From Sphingomonas sp. S1-29 (GTDB taxonomy: Bacteria; Pseudomonadota; Alphaproteobacteria; Sphingomonadales; Sphingomonadaceae), in the NCBI RefSeq assembly GCF_026167545.1, contig NZ_CP110678.1, forward strand, positions 1,671,501-1,735,500: 64,000 bases of DNA. The letters run 5' to 3'. This document shows, piece by piece, positions 17,050-25,118 of the stretch. The number at the start of each line of letters is the position of its first letter. Within the stretch, counting starts at the first letter, position 1. Made by a program: the position numbers and the translations under genes. Under the pieces are notes generated by a model. The model saw nothing but the letters and a program-made list of their open reading frames with translations, had not been told where the DNA came from and searched no databases.

Positions 17050-17134
17050 TCCGTCGCCCCAGCGAAAGCTGGGGCCTTTCAGTTGCAAGTCGCTCGCCTC
17101 GCCGCAGAAGACCCCAGCCTTCGCTGGGGTGACG
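17050..17134. repeat. Inverted repeat, CCCCAGCGAAAGCTGGGG family
   Basis: Second copy of the 3551 family: CCGTCGCCCCAGCGAAAGC on the left and a mirrored CCCCAGCCTTCGCTGGGGTG on the right. It lies between the divergent phaZ and ABC exporter genes, so here it is not a shared terminator. Confidence 0.8.
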
Positions 17135-17189
17135 AAATGTGGAGCACTCGGCAGTTCCCCCCGCGCCAACTTCGCGCTACGCCTCTGTC

Positions 17190-18983
17190 ATGGCCACCTC
17201 CGCCGCGACGCTCGCTTCTCCGCCCAAGCCCCCGGCAAAGAAACTCAGCAGCTTGCTGATCGTCTGGCGCTTCACCAGGGCCTATCCGCTGCAGCTGGCG
17301 GGCGCGGTGGTCGCGCTGATCGTCGCCGCGACCGCGACGCTCTATGTGCCGCGCACCTTCCAGCTGGTGGTCGACAACGGCTTTGCCGGCGGCACCGATC
17401 CGGCGTCGATCGCGCCCTATTTCCACCGGCTGCTGATGGTCGTCGGCATCCTCGCGCTGGCGACCGCGGGGCGTTTCTATTTCGTCTCGTGGCTCGCCGA
17501 GCGCACCGTCGCCGACATGCGAAACGCGGTGCATCGCAACCTGCTGCGGCTCGCGCCCAAATGGTTCGAGGAAAACCGCCCCTCCGAAATCGCCTCGCGC
17601 CTCACCGCCGATACTGCGATCGTCGAACAGATCGTCGGATCGACGGTGTCGGTGGCGCTACGCAACGTCCTCGTCGGCTTTGGCGGCCTCGCCTATCTGT
17701 TCGCGCTCAGCCCCAAGATCGCCTTGTACCTCGTCGTCGGTATCCCGATCGTCATTCTGCCGATCATGGCCTTGGGCGCGCGCGTGCGGCGCTTGTCGCG
17801 GTCGAGCCAGGACCGCGTCGCCGACATCGGCACGATCGCGTCCGAAACCTTGGGCGCGATGAAGATCGTCCAGGCGTTCGGCCAGGAATCGCGCGAGGCC
17901 GATCGCTTCAAGACCGCGGTCGACCGCAGCTTCGACACCGCCAAGGCGCGCTTCGCCACGCGCGCGCTGATGACCGCGCTCGTCATCGGGCTGTTGTTCG
18001 GCGCGGTGACGCTGATCATCTGGGAAGCGGTGAGCGATGTCGCATCGGGCCGCACCACCGGCGGATCGATCACCGCCTTCGTCATCACCGCGGGGCTCGT
18101 CACCGGATCGTTCGGCGCGCTGATCGAAGTCTATGGCGACCTGCTGCGCGCCTCGGGCGCGGCGGCGCGGCTTGCCGAATTGCTGACCGAACAGCCCGAC
18201 ATCGCCGCCCCGGCCAACCCGGTGGCGTTGCCAAACCCGTCGGTAGGGCGGGTGGCGTTCGATCACGTCACCTTCCGCTACCCCACCCGCCCCGAAGTCG
18301 CCGCGCTCGCGGACTTCACTTTGTCGGTCGAAAGCGGCGAAACCGTTGCGGTGATCGGGCCATCGGGCGCGGGCAAATCGACATTGTTCCAGTTGGTCCA
18401 GCGTTTCTACGACCCCGACCAGGGCAAGGTGCTGGTTGACGGCGTGCCGATCGCCACCGCCGACCCCGCCGATGTGCGCGGGCGGATCGCGATGGTGCCG
18501 CAGGAGACGGTGATCTTCGCCGCCTCGGCGCGCGACAATCTGCGCTACGGCAAATGGGAGGCGAGCGACGAGGAATTGTGGCGCGCCGCCGCCGACGCCA
18601 ACGCCGCCGATTTCCTGCGCGCGCTGCCGGAGGGGCTGGACACCTTCCTCGGCGAAGGCGGTGCGCGCCTGTCGGGCGGCCAGCGCCAGCGGCTCGCAAT
18701 CGCCCGCGCGCTGCTGCGCGATGCGCCGATCCTGCTGCTCGACGAGGCGACGTCGGCGCTCGATGCCGAAAGCGAGCGGCTGGTACAGGACGCGCTCGAA
18801 CGGCTGATGCGCGACCGCACGACGTTGGTGATCGCGCACCGCCTGGCAACGGTACGCGCCGCGCAGCGGATCGTGGTGATGGACGAAGGCCGGATCGTCG
18901 AAATGGGCAGCCACGCCGAGCTGATCGCGCGCGGCGGCCTGTACGCAAGGCTCGCCAGCCTGCAATTCAGCGAAGCGGCTTAA
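17190..18983 (+). CDS. ABC exporter with fused permease and ATPase domains
   Basis: A 597-residue half-transporter. Six membrane helices fill residues about 25-320, followed by a complete nucleotide-binding domain: Walker A IGPSGAGKSTLFQL (about 389), signature LSGGQRQRLAIARALL (about 494), Walker B ILLLDEATSALD and H-loop IAHRLATV. It belongs to the MsbA-like exporters (the MsbA_rel group common in alphaproteobacteria) and would work as a homodimer. The substrate is unknown, probably a lipid or peptide. The ATG at 17190 is chosen because family proteins start near here; about 17 extra codons upstream lack conservation character. Confidence 0.92.
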   Translation: MATSAATLASPPKPPAKKLSSLLIVWRFTRAYPLQLAGAVVALIVAATATLYVPRTFQLVVDNGFAGGTDPASIAPYFHRLLMVVGILALATAGRFYFVSWLAERTVADMRNAVHRNLLRLAPKWFEENRPSEIASRLTADTAIVEQIVGSTVSVALRNVLVGFGGLAYLFALSPKIALYLVVGIPIVILPIMALGARVRRLSRSSQDRVADIGTIASETLGAMKIVQAFGQESREADRFKTAVDRSFDTAKARFATRALMTALVIGLLFGAVTLIIWEAVSDVASGRTTGGSITAFVITAGLVTGSFGALIEVYGDLLRASGAAARLAELLTEQPDIAAPANPVALPNPSVGRVAFDHVTFRYPTRPEVAALADFTLSVESGETVAVIGPSGAGKSTLFQLVQRFYDPDQGKVLVDGVPIATADPADVRGRIAMVPQETVIFAASARDNLRYGKWEASDEELWRAAADANAADFLRALPEGLDTFLGEGGARLSGGQRQRLAIARALLRDAPILLLDEATSALDAESERLVQDALERLMRDRTTLVIAHRLATVRAAQRIVVMDEGRIVEMGSHAELIARGGLYARLASLQFSEAA

Positions 18984-18986
18984 TAT

Positions 18987-19093
18987 CCCCCTCCCGCTTG
19001 CGGGAGGGGCTAGGGGAGGGCATGTTCCCGGCAAAATAGCGCCGTTTGCGACGACAGGCCCTCCCCCGGCCCCTCCCGCAAGCGGGAGGGGAG
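18987..19093. repeat. Paired CCCTCCCGCTTGCGGGAGGG hairpins
   Basis: Two perfect palindromes (18988-19009 and 19071-19092) in the gap between the ABC exporter and the saccharopine-dehydrogenase-like gene. The right arm GGGAGGGGAG ends seven bases before the next ATG and looks to be that gene's ribosome-binding site. Confidence 0.85.
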
Positions 19094-19099
19094 CTCGAA

Positions 19100-20254
19100 A
19101 TGCGCGAATTCGACATCATCGTCTATGGTGCCACCGGCTATACCGGCAGGCTGGTCGCCGAATATCTCGCCACCCATTATCCCGACCGCAAATGGGCGAT
19201 GGCGGGGCGTTCGCTCACCAAGCTCGAACAGGTCCGCGCCGAAATTGGTGCCGCCGCCGACGTGCCGCTGATCACCGCCAATGCCGACGACCCATCGGCG
19301 CTCAAGGCGATGTGCGAACGCGCGCAGGTCATCATCACCACCGTCGGCCCGTATCAGACGCATGGCGAAGCATTGCTCGCCGCCTGCGCCGCCACCGGCA
19401 CCGGCTATGCCGACCTGTGCGGCGAGCCTGCCTGGATGCGCCAGATGATCGACAAATATGACGCCGCTGCCAAGGCTTCGGGCGCGCGCATCCTGTTTTC
19501 CTGCGGCTTTGATTCGATCCCGTTCGACCTTGGCGTCTGGACGCTGCAACAGGCGGCACAGGCCAAGTTCGGCCACGCCGCCCCGCGCGTCAAATGCCGA
19601 ATCCGCAAGATGCAAGGGACGTTCAGCGGCGGCACCTTCGCCAGCGCCAAGGCGACGATGGCCGCAGCCGCGCGCGACATGAGCATCCTAAAGCTGATGA
19701 TCGATCCCTTCGCGCTCGCCCCCGGCTTCGACGGCCCAGCCCAGCCAAAGGGGATGCTGCCCGAATATGACGCCGCGGTCGGCGCCTGGGTCGCGCCGTT
19801 CGTGATGGCGGCGATCAACACCAAGAATGTCCACCGCACCAACGCGCTGCTGGGCCATGCCTATGGCACCGACTTCGTCTATGACGAGATGATGATCGCG
19901 CCGGGTCTGGGCGACATCGGCAAGGCAGCCGCCGAGGCGATCGCCAGGATGAACCCGATCGGCGGCGACAAAGGCCCCGCCCCCGGCGAAGGCCCGACCA
20001 AGGAAGAGCGCGAGGCGGGCTATTACGACATTCTCTTCATCGGCGAGATGCCCGGCGGCGAGCGAGTCGAAGCCGTGGTCACCGGCGATCGCGATCCAGG
20101 CTATGGATCGACCAGCAAGATGATCGCCGAGACGGCATTGTGCCTGATCGAACAGCCGGGCGCTGGCGGGATCACCACCCCGACCGCGCTGATGGCGGCA
20201 CCGCTGCGCGCAAGGCTGGAGGCGAAGGCCGGACTGACGTTCGTCACCAACTAG
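19100..20254 (+). CDS. Saccharopine dehydrogenase-like NADP-binding oxidoreductase (trans-acting enoyl reductase type)
   Basis: A 384-residue protein with an N-terminal Rossmann fold, FDIIVYGATGYTGRLVAEYL, typical of saccharopine dehydrogenase-family proteins. The NADP-site strands ITTVGPYQTHGEALLAACAA and YADLCGEPAWMRQ are characteristic of the trans-acting enoyl reductase-like subgroup (Mycobacterium Rv2449c type). The true substrate is unknown; lysine metabolism is unlikely. The ATG at 19100 is chosen over an upstream in-frame codon because the Rossmann strand starts right after it and a repeat-derived GGGAGGGGAG sits seven bases upstream. Confidence 0.88.
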   Translation: MREFDIIVYGATGYTGRLVAEYLATHYPDRKWAMAGRSLTKLEQVRAEIGAAADVPLITANADDPSALKAMCERAQVIITTVGPYQTHGEALLAACAATGTGYADLCGEPAWMRQMIDKYDAAAKASGARILFSCGFDSIPFDLGVWTLQQAAQAKFGHAAPRVKCRIRKMQGTFSGGTFASAKATMAAAARDMSILKLMIDPFALAPGFDGPAQPKGMLPEYDAAVGAWVAPFVMAAINTKNVHRTNALLGHAYGTDFVYDEMMIAPGLGDIGKAAAEAIARMNPIGGDKGPAPGEGPTKEEREAGYYDILFIGEMPGGERVEAVVTGDRDPGYGSTSKMIAETALCLIEQPGAGGITTPTALMAAPLRARLEAKAGLTFVTN

Positions 20255-20255
20255 T

Positions 20256-20449
20256 CCTCCCCCGCCAGGGAGCATCGGGTCGGATCGTCCCCCGGACTAT
20301 CCTTGACCATGCGGGGCATGGTCAACCCGATGCTGGGGACCGCCGCGAAGCGGGGGTGGAGGGGGCGGATACGGGCGCTGCGTTTGCGGCGAGGCCCCCT
20401 CCGTCAGCCCTTCGGGCTGCCACCTCCCCCTGAAGGGGGAGGATTTTGA
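20256..20449. repeat. Cluster of GC-rich inverted repeats
   Basis: Several nested palindromes between the convergent reductase and small-protein genes. They include CATCGGGT/ACCCGATG arms, the CCTCCGTCAGCCCTTCGGGC motif also found at 26735 and 31560, and CCTCCCCCTGAAGGGGGAGG. A likely bidirectional terminator region. Confidence 0.75.
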
Positions 20450-20455
20450 GGGGAG

Positions 20456-20791
20456 TCACCCCCGGTAATAGATCAACGCAAAGATCGCCGCCCCCACCGC
20501 CACCGACAGCACGATCGGCACCCATTTGCGCCGCCGCGCCGCCTCCTGCGCGTCGAGCCGCGACAGATCGAACCAGTAGTTCCCCGGCGCCGCGGTGCGG
20601 ATCACCCCGCGCGCCTGCAACGCTTCGAACTCGCGGCGTTCGGCGGGGCCGGGCGGGGCATATTCGATCGCGTCCTCGGCACTGATCGCGTGCAGCGCCA
20701 GGAAATGCGACTCGACCCGCCGCCGCGACACCGAAGTCGCGCTGACGATCGCCGCGCCGACATCGGTGCCGCTGCCATTGGCCCTGTTCAT
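20456..20791 (-). CDS. Small tail-anchored hypothetical protein
   Basis: A 111-residue protein with a soluble N-terminal part and a single hydrophobic helix at the very end (VPIVLSVAVGAAIFALIYY), so a tail-anchored membrane topology is likely. The middle (ERREFEALQARGVIRTAAPG) looks like a small winged-helix or helical unit. The start overlaps the RNase R stop by 4 bp (ATGA), which implies co-translation with rnr. I do not recognise the family and know no function for it. Confidence 0.72.
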   Translation of the reverse strand: MNRANGSGTDVGAAIVSATSVSRRRVESHFLALHAISAEDAIEYAPPGPAERREFEALQARGVIRTAAPGNYWFDLSRLDAQEAARRRKWVPIVLSVAVGAAIFALIYYRG

Positions 20792-23193
20792 CGCCGCTTC
20801 TTCCCCTGGTGGCGGATGTTCGCTGGCCGCCCGCGATGGCGGATCACGCGCGGGGCAGCCCGTTTGCCGTCGGTTTCCTGCGCGCCGCTTGCCGAACCCT
20901 TGCCGTCGACCAGTTCGAAGCGAAGCGCCCCCGACACCGGATTGGCCTCGGCCAGCCGCAGCGGCAACCGCATCCCCAGCGCATAAAACTCGCCGGTTTC
21001 CTCGCCCACCAGCCGCTGACTCGCTTCGTCATAGCGGAAATATTCGCGCCCCAGATCGCGCGCGGGCACCAGCCCGTCACCGCCGACGCCGTCGACCGTC
21101 GCGAAGAAGCCGAAATTCTTCACGCCGGTGATCCGCGCTTCCATCACTTCGCCGACATGCTCGGAGAGATATGCCGCGACATAGCGATCGACGGTTTCGC
21201 GCTCGGCCTCCATCGCGCGGCGTTCGAGCCCCGAAATCATCTCGCCCACCCGCTCCATCGCGCCGGCATCCTCGGCCGACAGCCCGCCCTCGCCCAATTT
21301 ATACGCATCGACCAGCGAGCGATGGACCAGCAGATCGGCATAGCGCCGGATCGGCGAAGTGAAATGCGCATAGCTGCCTAGCGCCAGCCCGAAATGCCCG
21401 GCATTTTGCGGGCCGTAATAGGCCTGGGTCTGCGTCCGCAGCACCTGCTGCATCACCTCTTCGCGGAAATCGGCCTCGCCCAGATTGGCGATCACCTGGT
21501 TGAAGGTGCGCGGCTGGATCACCTGGCCCAGCGCGAACGACAATTCGAACGTCTTGAGATAATCCTTGAGCGCGACCAGCTTCTCGCGCGCGGGCGGCTC
21601 GTGGATCCGGTACATCACCGGTGCCTTTTTCTTCTCGAGCGCCTTGGCCGCCGCGACATTGGCGGCGATCATATAATCCTCGATCAGCCGCATCGAATCG
21701 AGCCGCTCGCGCGGGGCGACCGACAGGATCCGCCCCTTTTCATCGAGCACGATCCGCCGCTCGGGCAAATCGAGGTCGAGCGGCTGCCGCTTCTCACGCG
21801 CGGCATACAGCGCCCGCCAACAATCCCACAGCGGCAGCAGGGTGGACCGGACGAGTTCGGGGGCGACCATGTCCCCCTCCCGCTCGCGGGAGGGGTCGGG
21901 GGTGGGACTTTCTTCTAACGAAGCGCTCGGTGAGACATCCTTCCCACCCCCGGCCCAGTTTGGGGTCGGATGTGCCCCCGGCACATCCTCGACAGCGCGG
22001 GGCGCTGACGACCCCAAACTCGCAAGCGGGAGGGGGGCAGTCGCGGCATCCACCGCCGCCTGTGCATCCTCATACGCGATATTCGCCGCGATCCGCACCA
22101 CCGCTCGGCTGAACCGCCAGTCCTTCAGCTCGCCATCCTTGCCCACCCGCAAATGGCACGCCAGCGCCGCGCGATCGACGCCTTCCTTCAGCGAACACAC
22201 GTCCGCCGACAGCACTTCAGGCAGCATCGGCACCACCCGATCGGGGAAATACACCGAATTGCCGCGCTTGCGCGCCTCGCGGTCGAGCTTCGATCCGGGG
22301 CGGACATAAAAGGACACATCGGCGATCGCCACGATCGCGCGCCAGCCGCCCTGGTTCGAGGGATCGTCGTCGGGCGCGGCCCAGACGGCATCGTCATGGT
22401 CGCGCGCATCGGCAGGGTCGATCGCCACGATCGGCAGGTGCCGCAAATCTTCGCGGTCATCCCCCAACGGAATCTTCGCCATCCGCTCTGCTTCAGCGAG
22501 CAATTCCTCCGAAAACACGTTCGGAATCCCATGCCGGTGGATCGCGATCATCGAAAAGCTGCGCGGCGCGAACGGATCGCCCAGCCGCTCGACCACCTTC
22601 ACCACGATGCGCGGAGGCCGCCCAGTCTTTTCGGCCAGCACCAGATCGCCCGGCTCGGCATCGCCGCGATCGACCACGGGGAAGTCGCGCCGCTCCTTTT
22701 TCTCCACCCCTTGCAGGAACAGTCGCCCGCCCTCTTCGCGCAGCACGCCCAGCACCATTTCCTCGCCGCGCGCCAGCGTCTTCATCGGATGCGCGATCCA
22801 GCCATTGCCGGCTTCCTCGGTGCGCGCCAGGATGCGGTCGCCCGGCCCCAAAGCCGCCTGCTTGCCGCCGCGTTCGCGCACGCGAAGCCGTGGTGCCGGA
22901 ATACCTTCGGCCTCCCAGCGTTCGGGCACCGCCCACACGGTATCGCCATCGGCATCGACGATGCGCAGCACCGTCACCTTGGGCACGCCGCCCATTTTGT
23001 GGAACGACCGGCCCGGCGCACTGTCGATGATCCCTTCATCGGCCATGTCCTTGAGCAAGGCTTTCAGCGCGATCTTGTCCTGCGCCGACAGGCCGAACGC
23101 CTTGGCGATCTCGCGTTTGCCGACCGCGGTGTCCGAATTGGCGATGAAATCGAGGATCTGCTGGCGGCTGGGAAGCCCGGGGCGTGTTCGCAT
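20788..23193 (-). CDS. rnr: Ribonuclease R
   Basis: An 801-residue 3'-5' exoribonuclease that degrades structured RNA. An N-terminal helix-turn-helix (SRQQILDFIANSDTAVGKRE) is followed by cold-shock OB folds. The RNB catalytic domain has AIDPADARDHDDAVW near residue 260 with the metal-binding Asp cluster. An S1 domain follows (VMEARITGVKNFGFFATVDG), and a basic tail ends in GKKRR. The ATG at 23193 matches the usual start; no clear ribosome-binding site precedes it. Residues about 386-441 (from about PLPLASLGSS to SREREGDM) are encoded by an intergenic-type inverted repeat inside the RNB domain, an insertion absent from RNase R as I know it. A small membrane protein overlaps the 3' end. Confidence 0.93.
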   Translation of the reverse strand: MRTRPGLPSRQQILDFIANSDTAVGKREIAKAFGLSAQDKIALKALLKDMADEGIIDSAPGRSFHKMGGVPKVTVLRIVDADGDTVWAVPERWEAEGIPAPRLRVRERGGKQAALGPGDRILARTEEAGNGWIAHPMKTLARGEEMVLGVLREEGGRLFLQGVEKKERRDFPVVDRGDAEPGDLVLAEKTGRPPRIVVKVVERLGDPFAPRSFSMIAIHRHGIPNVFSEELLAEAERMAKIPLGDDREDLRHLPIVAIDPADARDHDDAVWAAPDDDPSNQGGWRAIVAIADVSFYVRPGSKLDREARKRGNSVYFPDRVVPMLPEVLSADVCSLKEGVDRAALACHLRVGKDGELKDWRFSRAVVRIAANIAYEDAQAAVDAATAPLPLASLGSSAPRAVEDVPGAHPTPNWAGGGKDVSPSASLEESPTPDPSREREGDMVAPELVRSTLLPLWDCWRALYAAREKRQPLDLDLPERRIVLDEKGRILSVAPRERLDSMRLIEDYMIAANVAAAKALEKKKAPVMYRIHEPPAREKLVALKDYLKTFELSFALGQVIQPRTFNQVIANLGEADFREEVMQQVLRTQTQAYYGPQNAGHFGLALGSYAHFTSPIRRYADLLVHRSLVDAYKLGEGGLSAEDAGAMERVGEMISGLERRAMEAERETVDRYVAAYLSEHVGEVMEARITGVKNFGFFATVDGVGGDGLVPARDLGREYFRYDEASQRLVGEETGEFYALGMRLPLRLAEANPVSGALRFELVDGKGSASGAQETDGKRAAPRVIRHRGRPANIRHQGKKRR
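21870..22036. repeat. Compound inverted repeat inside rnr
   Basis: CCCTCCCGCTCGCGGGAGGG at the left, CGCAAGCGGGAGGG at the right, and inner arms TTTGGGGTC/GACCCCAAA between. The total is about 167 bases of the same GGGAGGGG family that lies between genes elsewhere, here read in frame within the RNase R gene. Confidence 0.85.
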
Positions 23194-23351
23194 GCGCCAG
23201 AGATAGGGCGTTGCCGCGCCAAGCGCATCAAAAAACCCCGGCCGCCCCCTCACCAGCGCCGATTGAAGCACAAAGCCACCCGCGTCGGTTGATGCCGCGG
23301 TGCAGCATCCCCAAATAGCGTTCAGCATTTTTCCCCCATAAAGGATTCCGC

Positions 23352-24419
23352 ATGCCAACCACTACGCAAGGCTATGCCGCGCAGAGCGCCGACGCGCCGC
23401 TCGCCCCCTTCAGCTTCGAACGCCGCGATCCGCAGGCCGATGACGTCGCGATCGACATCCTGCATTGCGGCGTCTGCCATTCGGACCTGCACACCGCGCG
23501 CGGCGAATGGGCCGGCACGCAATATCCGTGCGTCCCAGGCCACGAGATCGTCGGGCGCGTCACCGCTGTCGGCAGCGACGTCAGCAAGTTCGCGGTCGGC
23601 GACATCGTCGGCGTCGGCTGCATGGTCGACAGCTGCGGCGAATGCGCGTCGTGCAAGGATGGCGAGGAGCAATATTGCGAGACGACGGGCTTCGTCGGCA
23701 CCTATAACGGCCCCGATCCGGTGATGGGCGGCCACACTTTCGGCGGCTATTCGGACCATATCGTCGTCAAGCAGGGCTTCGTGCTCAAGATCACCCACGA
23801 CGCCGCCGATCTCGCGGCGGTCGCGCCGTTGCTGTGCGCCGGCATCACCACTTATTCGCCGCTCAAGCATTGGGGCGTCGGGCCGGGCCAGAAGGTCGGC
23901 ATCGTTGGGCTTGGCGGCCTTGGCCATATGGGCGTCAAGATCGCCGCCGCGATGGGTGCCGACGTCTATGTCTTCTCGACCAGCCCGAACAAGCGCGACG
24001 ACGCCAAGCGGCTCGGCGCGACCGACCTGATCGTGTCGAAGGACGAAGCCGCGATGGCGGAACATGCCGGCAGCTTCGATTTCATCCTCAACACCGTCGC
24101 CGCCAGCCACGACCTCAACATGTTCCTGGCCCTGCTCAAGCGCGACGGCACGATGACGCTGGTCGGCGTGCCCGAGCATCCGCATTCGGCGCTCGAAGTC
24201 GGCAACCTCGTCTTCCGCCGCCGTGCCCTCGCCGGCTCGCTGATCGGCGGCATCGCCGAGACGCAGGAAATGCTCGATTTCTGCCAGCAGCACGGCATCG
24301 TCTCGGACATCGAAACGATCGCGATCGGCGACGTCAACGAAGCCTATGAGCGGATGGTGAAGAGCGACGTGAAATACCGCTTCGTCATCGACATCGATAC
24401 GCTGAAGCAAGCGGCGTAA
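23352..24419 (+). CDS. NAD(P)-dependent zinc alcohol dehydrogenase (YahK/cinnamyl type)
   Basis: A 355-residue medium-chain dehydrogenase. Catalytic zinc ligands are visible in LHCGVCHSDLH (Cys42) and PCVPGHEIVG, and the structural zinc site is DSCGECASCKDGEEQYC. The nucleotide fold VGIVGLGGLGHMGVKIA follows. The sequence matches the cinnamyl-alcohol/aldehyde reductase subgroup that prefers NADPH and reduces many aldehydes. The start has AAAGGA upstream. It is divergent from rnr across 158 bp and ends in a gap filled with repeats. Confidence 0.93.
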   Translation: MPTTTQGYAAQSADAPLAPFSFERRDPQADDVAIDILHCGVCHSDLHTARGEWAGTQYPCVPGHEIVGRVTAVGSDVSKFAVGDIVGVGCMVDSCGECASCKDGEEQYCETTGFVGTYNGPDPVMGGHTFGGYSDHIVVKQGFVLKITHDAADLAAVAPLLCAGITTYSPLKHWGVGPGQKVGIVGLGGLGHMGVKIAAAMGADVYVFSTSPNKRDDAKRLGATDLIVSKDEAAMAEHAGSFDFILNTVAASHDLNMFLALLKRDGTMTLVGVPEHPHSALEVGNLVFRRRALAGSLIGGIAETQEMLDFCQQHGIVSDIETIAIGDVNEAYERMVKSDVKYRFVIDIDTLKQAA

Positions 24420-24425
24420 GAGCCT

Positions 24426-24464
24426 TCCCCCCTCCCTTTTAGGGAGGGGCCGGGGGTGGGTAGC
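24426..24464. repeat. CCCTCCCTTTTAGGGAGGGG hairpin
   Basis: A short palindrome of the GGGAGGGG family with a CGGGGGTGGG tail, right after the alcohol dehydrogenase stop; a plausible terminator. Confidence 0.7.
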
Positions 24465-24512
24465 GTGCTCACAATACTCTAGCGCGGCGGATATCCGTAT
24501 CCGTACCCACCC

Positions 24513-24600
24513 CCGCTCGTGCTGAGCTTGTCGAGGCACTGTTCTTCTTCTCCCCCCGGCGAAAGAAAGAACGGCACTTCGACAAGCTCAGTGCGAACGG
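24513..24600. repeat. Inverted repeat, GTGCTGAGCTTGTCGA family
   Basis: Left arm CGTGCTGAGCTTGTCGAGGC and right arm CTTCGACAAGCTCAGTGCG enclose a purine/pyrimidine-rich loop. Further copies lie at 27771-27860 and 29272-29352. Confidence 0.85.
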
Positions 24601-24626
24601 TTTAGGGGAACGGTAGTTCGCTCGAA

Positions 24627-24980
24627 ATGCCGAAGGATGCCCTTATCCCAAGCCTAGCGCTCAAACTCGCAGGCATCGCGATTCTGGCCAGCGCCTATTG
24701 GCAGCTCGTCAGCATGCTGACCGGCGCTCCCGAACCCTGGGACGCCCACGCCTATTGGACCCTCGCCTACCCGGCTTCGGTAGCGCTCTCCGCCATCGCG
24801 GGTCGGTTTCTGGGCAAGCGCGCGTGGCTCGCGGGGGGCGTCGTTACCTTCGCGCAAGCGCCGGTGATGTGGCTCAACAACGGCAGCGGCGCGCTATGGG
24901 CGGTGGGGCTGCTGTTCCTCACGATATTGGCGATTCCGTGCGCGCTCGCTTCGGCGTTGGCCGGGCGGTTCCGCCGGTAG
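24627..24980 (+). CDS. Small integral membrane protein, unknown
   Basis: A 117-residue protein with four hydrophobic helices (about residues 10-28, 43-60, 66-84 and 88-112). It starts MPKDALIPSLALKLAGIAIL and has no charged catalytic pattern. The predicted four-helix topology resembles many small DUF membrane proteins, but I recognise no family. It lies alone between two repeat-filled gaps, with only a distant purine stretch as ribosome-binding site; the regular hydrophobic pattern is the main support. Confidence 0.68.
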   Translation: MPKDALIPSLALKLAGIAILASAYWQLVSMLTGAPEPWDAHAYWTLAYPASVALSAIAGRFLGKRAWLAGGVVTFAQAPVMWLNNGSGALWAVGLLFLTILAIPCALASALAGRFRR

Positions 24981-24987
24981 GTACATA

Positions 24988-25117
24988 CTCCCCTCCCTGA
25001 AAGGGAGGGGTCGGGGGTGGGTCGGGTCCGGGGGATACGGCTCTCGAGCACGCCGCGGCACCGTATCACGAGCACTCCACCCACCCCCTGCCCCTCCCTT
25101 CCAGGGAGGGGAGAAAC
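24988..25117. repeat. Paired CCCTCCCTGAAAGGGAGGG hairpins
   Basis: Two GGGAGGGG-family palindromes (about 24988-25009 and 25093-25114) with mirrored GGGGGTGGG/CCACCCCC flanks, placed between the convergent membrane-protein and proS genes. Confidence 0.8.
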
Positions 25118-25118
25118 C

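Noticed and set aside
15694..17169. A longer phaZ start upstream of 16926
   Set aside because: The extra codons run through the inverted repeat at 17050-17134 and have no family similarity; the 16926 ATG has AGGAG upstream.
20256..20449. A CRISPR array
   Set aside because: The repeats are unlike palindromes of different families with no regular spacer length, and no cas gene is present.
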